Below are positions 42,232-52,300 of a stretch of DNA of 64,000 bases, in pieces. Each line of letters begins with the position of its first letter. Positions within the stretch are counted from its first letter, which is position 1. The notes beneath the pieces were generated by a model. The model had not been told where the DNA came from, searched no databases, and was given only the letters and a program-made list of their open reading frames with translations. The position numbers and the translations under genes were made by a program. Source of the DNA: Panonychus citri (taxonomy: Eukaryota > Arthropoda > Arachnida > Trombidiformes > Tetranychidae); NCBI RefSeq assembly GCF_014898815.1, contig NW_026515542.1:124001-188000 (forward strand), read 5' to 3'.

Positions 42232-42578
42232 ACTCACTCACTCCCATCATTCCCACCTTACATCCTCCCACTCTCATCATCATCATGGTGAAACATTACG
42301 ATTTCAAATGATATTCATTAAAAAGATGCTTCTTAGCATTGGAAACAAAAAAAAATTCATATTCAGTTATCATCTTTTATTAGCTATGAGGCAATATAAT
42401 ATTAATGATTATGATGATGAGGATGATGAAGATGAGGATGCAGATGGTGATGAATCAATAAAAATCATTCTTGAGGCAAATTTTATCGTCACATAGTTTT
42501 GATAATTACATTTTTCAATTAACTTTCAACCGTTATTATTACAAATAAAGATGAGGGATGAAGATAAAAAGGAAAGAT

Positions 42579-42579
<1 letters not shown>

Positions 42580-42623
<44 letters not shown>
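42580..42623. repeat. (GA)22 microsatellite
   Basis: Uninterrupted run of about 44 bp. Confidence 0.95.
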
Positions 42624-42627
<4 letters not shown>

Positions 42628-43649
42628 TATTATTATTAAGCTTTTAATATGAATATGAAAAAAAGTTTTATCATTTAAGATGATGAAGATGATGAAAGAG
42701 GAGGAAGATAAGGAAAAGGAGGAGGAAATTGAGGTTGTGCAAGAGAAAGAGTCACAGTGGAAGCTGGAGGAGTGGGAAGTGGGAGTTAGACTAAACAATC
42801 AATAATATTATTTGTTAATATAATTGTTGTGTTAAGATTTTCCACCCTCTCCAACCCACCCCACTGCCTCATTCCAGGTTATTACTTTGCAAATATTAAA
42901 CATTGCTAATCGATTTTATTGTTTTCCTTATTATTATGATTGTTATTGATTATTTTTTTTTTGCTTCTGTTATTAAATGTTGTTGTTTTTACTTTTACTT
43001 TTCTTGATTGTTGATATAAATTGTGTATTTGTTGTTGTTATTGTTGATTGTTGTTAGATTTTGTCATTATTATATTTTGATTGTCAACTAATTGTGTATT
43101 TGTGTCTCCCGTTTTGTTTTGTCATTTGTTTTATTTTCACAATCAATTTCTTGTTACCAACTATTGTATTGATGATGACGATGTGATCTAATATGAAAAA
43201 TAACTTGAGATTTTCACAATGATAATATCAGGATAATGTGTTATGATATGATAGACTTGATTTCATTGGAAAGATTAACTTTAATTGTAAGATATTTTCA
43301 TCACCTTCTAGTGATTAATTAGAAAATTAATGGTATTCGATGAATAAAAAAAAATACAATAACAATTAGATGTGTTTATATATCAATAAGATATAATGAT
43401 AAACATTATCATGAGGAAGATGAAGTTGGGTGATGGAAAAAAGTTTTCCAGGGATCTATTACGTCATCTTTGTTTACATTACAAGATGATGATGATGATG
43501 AGGATGATGAAAGAGGATGAGGAGAAAACAGAGTTAAGAGTAAACAAAAACTTTATTACGAGTAAGTTTTGTTATTTTTATGTTTCTCTGTAAAAATAAG
43601 ATGATTGTGATGAGGATGAGGAAGTAAATGGGTGGTAAATAGTGACCCA

Positions 43650-43682
<33 letters not shown>

Positions 43683-43702
43683 GGAGGGAGGGAGGGAGGG
43701 AG
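43650..43702. repeat. (GA)n followed by (GGGA)n microsatellite
   Basis: A GA run passes into about five GGGA/GGAG tetramers, giving a compound purine-only tract. Confidence 0.95.
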
Positions 43703-46623
43703 ATGCGGTAAACAAAATAAATAAAAAAGATGAGGATGAAAAACAATGAGAATAGAAAACAAAATAATCAGTAAACAGCATTAACTGAATTTTTCATGGA
43801 AAGAAAAAAATTTCATCTCTATTTATTTATTTGGAATTTACTTTTCCTTTTTTATCTTCATTTTTTTTTACTTTATCAAAATAATCAATGAAAAGATGAA
43901 GATGATAATGATGATGATGATTATTAACAAATAGTCAATTTGATTAACCTGGTAATCAAATAAACACCAGGAACAATTTATTACTAAACAACAACAATAC
44001 TCTTGAACAATTTACAGAATTAAATATCTTGGTGCTGATTAAAGTTCAATATTCAACTTTTAGTTATGTATCATTAGCTTTCATATGATGAAGATGAAGA
44101 TGAAGATGATGAAGATGATAAAGATAAATATGAAGAGAAAGAATAATTTCTCTCTATTTGTTTGTTTATTTTTCTTTTACTTTTTGTTATCCTCATCACA
44201 TGGACCTCGCCTTTTATCAATATCCTTCATCCTCTTTTCATCATCCTCCCTTGTAAGGCTAAATTTCATCACCATCATCATCATCATCATTGTTGTTGTT
44301 GTTGTTTACTTTTTGGTAGATGATGAAAGTAAAGGAAAGACTAAAACAGCAAACAAAATCTGAAGAGTTCTGAGTTTTAGATGATGAACATGATAAACAC
44401 ACTCACTCACACATGATAATAATAATTCAGTATATCGATCGATAAAAAGATATTATTGTAATTTATTATTAGGATGGAAAAAATATTTTCATCTCTCATC
44501 ATCTCTCCATCTTCATTATCATTATCATCCAAGCCAATTCTGGATTCATCTTGACTACAACAGTAAAAATAACAAACAATCAAAAATAACAATAAACATA
44601 CAAACAGTACAAATGGATAAAATTGATGAAGATGAAAACTGTTATCTTCATCCTTTCCTAGATTAATCCTCCAGATGATGATGATGATATGAAAACAGAG
44701 GAAATGTAAAATAAACATAGTAAATTAATTATCTCTTTAACTTTTGGTACTAATCAAATTTGTATCATACGAAATCAATATTGGATATTTGATTTTTTTC
44801 ATGCAATCCAATTGCTTTTTTTACAAGATTAGAAAACTTTTTCAGCAATTTAAACTAATTAATCTAATTATTTTTACTCAGACACACACGGGTACATTTA
44901 ATCATGTCAATTGTATAATAATTTAACTGATCATATTTCAATTATCATGAGATGATGATGATAACAATACAGAGAGAAACATAATCAAAATTAACTTTTT
45001 TTTTCCTTTCTCTCTCATTATCCTAATCTTCATACAATCATCTTCACTCATCCATAGAGTTGCATGGTAACCCACAAGAAGATGAAATTAAATCATGAAA
45101 ACAACAATCATTTAATTGTCAGAATAATCGAAAAGAAGAAAAAAACGAAAGAGAAAACTTTTCTTTTCCTTATTGTCAATTATTACAAAAACTTTTCGTA
45201 CTCGTGAAAGTACAGAAAACTTTTTCCTCGAACTTGAAACTTACGAAAATGTATTGGTTGCGTGTTTGTCCAATTACCACATTTCGATAACCAAAGATTA
45301 ATTAGTTAATCCATTACAATTATCATATCATCAACATTAGAATACATGGAATGATGATAATAACAATTAGTTAATTGTAATCAAGAAAAACAAAACAAAA
45401 ACAGAGACAGAGACAAAAGTAATTATATAATTACCTTGATTAGTCAACAATTAAATTTGATAACAAAAAAAGGACATGACAACAATCAATATAATTCAAT
45501 GTATTGATCATGAGTAATTGTAAAAAAGTTATAATTGTTACCATTTGATTGTTGAATAAATTGAACAATTAAACTTAAGTTATCATAATTTCCAGGTAAA
45601 TTTAATATAACTAATGTTCATTTAATGTTTATTGATGCATAAGTCCATGACCAATATCCAGGTAAATATTATCTACCTGGTTAATACAATATCCATACCG
45701 AGTAAATTGTGTTTAATTAGCTCATATTTTTTAATTACTCTAACTTAATTGATGGATTAATTAATTTTCATGTTTTTATTTTCATTAATAATATTTACCT
45801 GCGATGATAACTGTTGAAGTTAATTATTGAAGATAAACTAATAATCAATATTTAATCATTGAAATTGGACAAATTTTGCTTGATTACAATTATGATTAGT
45901 AATAAATAACAATAATAATAAAGGGAAAATATAATTTTTCACCAACTTCATTCATGCATGATGATTATCATGATGAAGATGAAGATTAAATTGATGTGTG
46001 ACTTTTGCAGTTTTTTTTTCTCACTCTTCAGCTGATAATCAATGGTGGCAATTGAATTGTTGCTGGTGGGTTTTAATGGAGGTGCGTTGAGTTGATTTGC
46101 CAGAGTGAAAGGGTTTCAATATTCATATTTCTGGTTCCTTTTGCTATTATCCTCATCCCTACTTAATGATTGTTAATTTGAAAGCTAAAAATTAGATTGT
46201 GATGATTATGATGATGATGTAAAGAGTGGGAGGGAGACAATTATTATTATTATTATCTATCTCTAATGATGATGATGATGATGATTAAATTACATGGACC
46301 AGTGAGATTATAACTATTACTCTAATTTAACCGAGAAAAAGTTTTCATTTTTTTTGCTCTTCATCAGGTATTATCATCATTCAGGTTACTCTTTCTTTTC
46401 TTTCACCTTTTCTTACCATGTTGATGAAATGGAAATATAATTCTCTCTCAATTCAGTTATTATAATTATTGTATCATGTACCACGCCTTTGATTCCTTGA
46501 TTCCTGTGACTCTATCAGCTTCCGCCCTGGAGAAACATTTCCCTTCCCACTTTCTGTCCTCTCTTTTACTCAATGGAAATGGTTCATTTTCACCAGCAAC
46601 CCCACCCTCACCTAGGAAATGCA

Positions 46624-46650
46624 AGAGAGAGAGAGAGAGAGAGAGAGATT
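46624..46650. repeat. (GA)n microsatellite
   Basis: GA run of about 27 bp. Confidence 0.9.
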
Positions 46651-47000
46651 GAGAGAGCGACTCACTTTATAATACCTAAAAATTAATTCCTATCATCATG
46701 ATCATCATCGTTTTCATGTTTATTGTTTTTCCATTTCCGTTTTTATTATACCTTTTGATGATGATCATCATTAGTTGTTATTATTTTGGTTAATCATCAT
46801 TTTATATTGTTGATTATATAATCATTATGGTCAATGAATATTTGGATTGAAAATGGTCAATGATTATTATCATGATCACATATCAATGATTCTGGTTCAT
46901 GATAAAAGCTTATTATTATCATGATGATGATTAGTTATTGTTTTTACCTTAATTATCAAAAATATATTAAAAGGAAATAATAATAAAAAGCTAAATAATT

Positions 47001-48936
47001 TTAATCACAATAATTTATCATTGGCGTGATTAAAGTCATTTTTTTTCTCTTCCTAGTGTAATGATTATAATTCAAATAATTACCGTTGATTATTTAGTAA
47101 AATTTGTTAATCAGACTAATTGTATGTGTGTGTGTGTATGTTGATCAGAAAGAGACAATTAATGAAAGAGAGAAAGTTGATTAGTTCAGAAATCTGCTAA
47201 TTAGTTAATTGTTATTGTAACAAAGATGATGAGTTGATAGTTTCATGTCACTCGAATTTGTGAGTTAGAACTTTTTTTTTTCTTCTCTTTTTCTCTTTTC
47301 ACCTCAATTATATTCTGATTGAATTTGTTTGGTTTTTGATGAATTTTTTGTTATCCACACAAAGGTAATTCAGAGTAAATGAATCCCATGGTGATTAAAT
47401 AGCTGTGATAATAATCCAACAATTGGTTTCCATGAATATTAAAGAAATGATTAAATTCACCAAATATTAGTTGATATTTTTTTCCTTTGAAAAATTCTTA
47501 CCCCACATCATTTCCGTTTCCTTTCTAGATAGAAAATTTCAGTTTATTTTTGAAAAACCGTTCATCAAAATTTAATTGTTTTTCCATTTTGTCAACTAAT
47601 TAATTTGGTAAAATTATTGTTGAACTTTGACTTTAATTGTTTTCCACTTTGTTTGTTTGTCTGGTAGAGCGGGAAAATGAGAGAGAAGGAAAAATTTCAA
47701 AATTCGAATTTCGAACTTTTTTTTTGCTTATTCTCTAATCGATTCTTTGAAAAGAAATAATAATAAAATTCTCTCTTTACATGATATTCAACCAGCGGCT
47801 ATTAGTTAATTACAATTCGTTTAATTTTCTCATCAAATATTAGAAATCAAACAATTTGAACAACTTAAATTAAATTTAAATTTCGAAACTTAAACAATAG
47901 GAGAAAAGAAATTTAATTAACTTATTATCCTCATCTAATTGTGTCTCCCTTTATTACAACAATCGAAATACAATTAATTAAATTTCACGTCAAACGAAGG
48001 ACTAAAAAAAGTTCAAAGTTGATTAATTGACTGATTATTGTGTTGATTAACTGATTAGTGTTTACAATCAAAAGTGTTAAAGGTTAGCGTGTTAACAAGT
48101 AATCAATTAAGATCTTAAATCATTTTGAACGAGACCAAAAAAGAGAGAAATCAAATTATCACAACTTTAATCATCATGATTAACCTTTGAATGTCCTTTA
48201 ATCAGAACAATTAATCAGATGAAATCACAAAGAAAGAAAAAAAGATTCACCGAAATCGAAATGTACAAAAAGTTTGTTCATTTCGATTATGAAAAAAATT
48301 GTTTTTGTTTTCTCTTCGAATTTCAATTTTCCCGCTTAAAAGAACGAAAATCGATTATTACCCATGAATGTTCAAACTCGAGAGAATAAACAAAAAAGGT
48401 TATAACATAATCGATTTGAAATTCGATGAGTAAAAATAATCGACTGAATCTGTGGGATTGTACATGATGTTTTTGTTGTTATTTGTTGTTATTTGAAATT
48501 CAAACTTTCAATGATTAAGAAGAAGATTTAATTTTTGTTATCATCATCAGAGTAATAATAATATTGTATTTATATTTATTTAGATATTGATTATAATTGA
48601 ATAAACTCAATTCTGCCTGAGGAACCATTTTGATTCACCAATTGAGGTTTTCAATTGTGATTCAATCTTTGCAAACCTTATGCAAACTTAATCATCTAAG
48701 TAAACAATTGCTTTGGGATTGGTTCAATCAAACAATCAACGGGTTTTGTTGTTGTCTCTAAATATGATAACCGAAGGTAAAACTTTTTGTTAATTTGCTC
48801 AGAATACAAATATTATTATTATTCTGAGAACAATTTATGATTAACTAATAAATAATAATAATAAGAATAATAATCATTATATTGTTTCCTTCTTGAAATT
48901 TTTTCTCTTCCATTCATTTTTAATTGTTCCCTGTAG
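47001..48936. other. Non-coding flank upstream of the FoxP array
   Basis: No upstream FoxP exon (zinc finger, leucine zipper or further linker copy) could be read here. The segment is AT-rich with A/T-run and TTCGAA islands (47700-47720, 48250-48400). It ends in a pyrimidine tract and CTGTAG acceptor directly before the first recognisable exon at 48937. Confidence 0.55.
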
Positions 48937-49362
48937 AAATCAATCGTAATCGGGAATTTTATCAAAAGACGAATGTTCAACCAACATTTACAATTTCATC
49001 TTTAATCGGTGATAATATGGATTATAGTAAACAGACACAATTAGAAGGACTTAATTTAGATCTTAAACAATCAACTGGTATCGGACCGACCACATTATCA
49101 AATAATTTAAATCTTAATCTAAATAATAATAACAACAACAACAGTTTATCGACTACAAGTTCATCCGATAAAAAATCTCACCATGAACCAAGAAGACGAC
49201 GATTAAGTGATAAAGTTAAACCTCGAGATTTATCAATAACCGGATTAACCAATTGTATCAATGGTGAATCTTTGTTAAATACTAATAGTAATTCATCATC
49301 ATTACCTGACTCACCGGCTCGTAGACGAATAGCTGAACGAAACAATTTAGATATTACCGAAG
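48937..49362 (+). other. Array exon 0: degenerate forkhead exon 1 fused to linker
   Basis: It starts like the forkhead-1 exons (EINRNREFY) but continues QKTNVQPTFTISSLIGDN in place of KNADVRPPFTYASLIRQ. It has lost the donor and reads straight into linker sequence (MDYSKQTQLEGLNLDL through RRRRLSDK to DITE). This looks like a deletion fusing a forkhead-1 exon with a downstream linker exon. Its acceptor is phase 1, so an upstream exon ending in a single G is expected unless translation starts at the in-frame ATG 49017. Confidence 0.75.
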
Positions 49363-52300
49363 GTAAATTGATCTTGGAACTTATTATCGAGATAATTATA
49401 TAAATCGATGTTGGAACTTGAATTAATAGTAAAACTTTTTTCTATTCTTTTACTTTTCTCTACTAGAAATTAATCGTAATCGAGAATTTTATAAAAATGC
49501 CGATGTTCGACCTCCATTCACATATGCATCTCTAATTAGACAAGTAAGTTAATTGTTGATTATTAATCATCACAATTAGAATAAGTTGATCTTCATACAC
49601 TTACTAATCTTTGTTTATGTTAACTTTAGGCGATAATCGAAGCACCAGAAAAACAATTGACACTCAATGAGATTTACAATTGGTTTACGAATACATTTTG
49701 TTTCTTTCGTAGGAATCATGCTACATGGAAGGTAAGAAACAATTAGAATATCATGAAATTTTCATTCGATGAATTTCAAGTTATAATTCGAGTCATCGAA
49801 GATTCAATTCTTACTGATTAACTTTCATCTTTTTTGCTTAGAATGCTGTTCGTCACAATCTAAGTCTCCATAAGTGTTTCATGAGAGTGGAAAATGTTAA
49901 AGGTGCTGTTTGGACTGTTGATGAACTCGAGTTTTATAAACGTCGTCCTCAGCGATTACAAGAGAGACTTTCAACTACATCATCATCTTCATCTTCTTCA
50001 GGGTAATTAATTCAATATAAATAAGAAATTGATGATCATTTCATGATCATTGGTCTTTTCTATCTTTTATTATTTGACTAATTTCTTGTTCTCTTTTCTC
50101 GATTTTTTCAGGCCAAACGGTAGTCATTTAAGTTTGGAAAACATTCGCCAAGTCGTTGGCTCTCTACCTGATAATAGTACAATTTCGCCCTTCCTACAAA
50201 GCATTGTAAATGGACCACTTTCCAGACCAACTTCCGCTTCTCCACATTCGCCCAGTGATCATAACCATAGTCTTAGCCATCATAATCTTAGTCAAAATCA
50301 TCTCCATGGTTTCCATGGATTAACAAAAGCAACATTATCACATGAAGATGATGATTTCATGGATGATGCAGACGATGATTATAATGAACAAGATGATGAA
50401 GATGATGTAGCCATTGGGACTGACGATATTGAGGATGATGAAGTTCTTGATTATGATCGTGATATTGACGATTATGATGGCGACCCTTCAACTGAAGTAC
50501 AAGACCTACGAGTGACCATCAATAGAAGCTCATTAATAACCAACAATAACAGTGATAATAGTAATATCTCCCAACAATCATCTAATCATCACCATCGTCT
50601 CTCATCAACATCCCAGCACCAATCTAATCATCATCAATCATCAAATCACAATTTAATGTTAAATGGTACCAATATTTTCACCTCAACAAGAATGAATTCT
50701 GAAACTAACAGAACGGGAACAAAAGTCATAAACTCACAAGAAACCACCAGAAATCAATATGCTCGTTTTCACGACGAATCAGATCGTGATGATTATGATG
50801 ATGACTTAGATGATGAAGACAATCATAGTATTAATAAAAGTGACTACAGTAAAAAACTGCTATTGGATAGATTAAGTTCAGGCCTGAAACAGTCAAGTAT
50901 TGGAACGACGACTGGTTTGAATAGAAGTTTGAAATCCAAATCAGCTACAAGAATATCAGATAAAAAATCACATTCCGAGATCAGAAAACGTCGATTAAGT
51001 GACAAAAATAAACCTCGAGATTTACCAATAACCAATTTCAGTGAATCCTTACTAAATATCAACAATAATTCACCATTAATTGACTCACCAGTATTCAGAT
51101 TATCTGAACACAGTAATTTAGATATTACCGAAGGTAAATTGATCTTTCATTCAGTTCGAACTTGAATTAATAACAAAACTTTTTTTTCTATTCTTTTACT
51201 TTTCTCCACTAGAAATCAATCGTAATCGAGAATTTTATAAAAATGCCGATGTTCGACCTCCATTTACATATGCATCTCTAATTAGACAAGTAAGTTAATC
51301 GTTGATTACTAATCATCACAATTAGAATAAATTGATCTTAATACACTTACTTACTAATGTATTTAAATTGTTCTTTTGATTGTTAACTTTAGGCGATAAT
51401 CGAAGCACCAGAAAAACAATTGACACTAAATGAGATTTACAATTGGTTTACGAATACATTTTGTTTCTTTCGTAGGAATCATCCAACATGGAAGGTAAGA
51501 ATTAATCAGAATGTCAATTAAAATTAATCAGTTGACTGATTTCGGTGAAGTCTTATTGATCATGGTTCTAATTTTTTTCTCATTATTCTATTCTTACAGA
51601 GTGCTGTTGGTCATCATCGAAGTATAAATGATAAAGTTAGCGAACACGATGCCGATCCTTCTGGAGAAGTACAAGATTTACGAGTGACAATTAACAGAAA
51701 TTCATTATTTAACAACAGTGATACTGATGTTAATCCACACCAACCATCTAATCATAATAGTTTAATATCAACATCACATAGTCAATCAAACAATAACAAT
51801 TTTCATCAATTTTCATATCATTATTTAACTTCAAACGGTGGCAACACTTTCTCATCTATTGGAATAAATAACCAAATGGACACAATTAGTGGTCAAAATT
51901 TAGAAATTGACAATAATCGCAACATTGATACGAAAAACAAGGAAAATGATTTAGATCAGGACGAAGATGATTTGGACGAAGAAAATGACCAGATTATAAG
52001 AGACGTTAATTACAGTAGAAAAGCACAATTAGAAGGACTTAATTTAGATCTTAAACAATCAACTGGTATCGGACCGACCACATTATCAAATAATCTAAAT
52101 CTTAATCTAAATAATAATAACAACAACAACAGTTTATCGACTACAAGTTCATCCGATAAAAAATCTCACCATGAACCAAGAAGACGACGATTAAGTGATA
52201 AAGTTAAACCTCGAGATTTATCAATAACCGGATTAACCAATTGTATCAATGGTGAATCTTTGTTAAATACTAATAGTAATTCATCATCATTACCTGACTC

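Larger units (their letters stand above)
24201..47000. other. Gene-poor region, part 2: microsatellite-dense
   Basis: No supportable gene is seen. Compared with part 1, this 23 kb is enriched in (GA/TC)n runs and (GAT/ATC)n tracts, with long purine-only stretches on one strand (for example 26040-26760 and 42540-42790). Open frames over 100 codons, such as plus 32077-32502 and plus 36099-36560, are microsatellite translations rich in SLSLSL, REREREs, DDDED or HHHH. A G-rich island at 31425-31444, a TTGCAA cluster at 32474-33028 and a long palindrome at 25618-25656 are listed separately. Confidence 0.55.

Noticed and set aside
8901..48936. FoxP zinc-finger or leucine-zipper exon, tRNA genes, known microRNAs
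   Set aside because: I looked for finger, zipper and T-loop-like sequences and for familiar microRNA cores and found none I could support; a profile search would be decisive.
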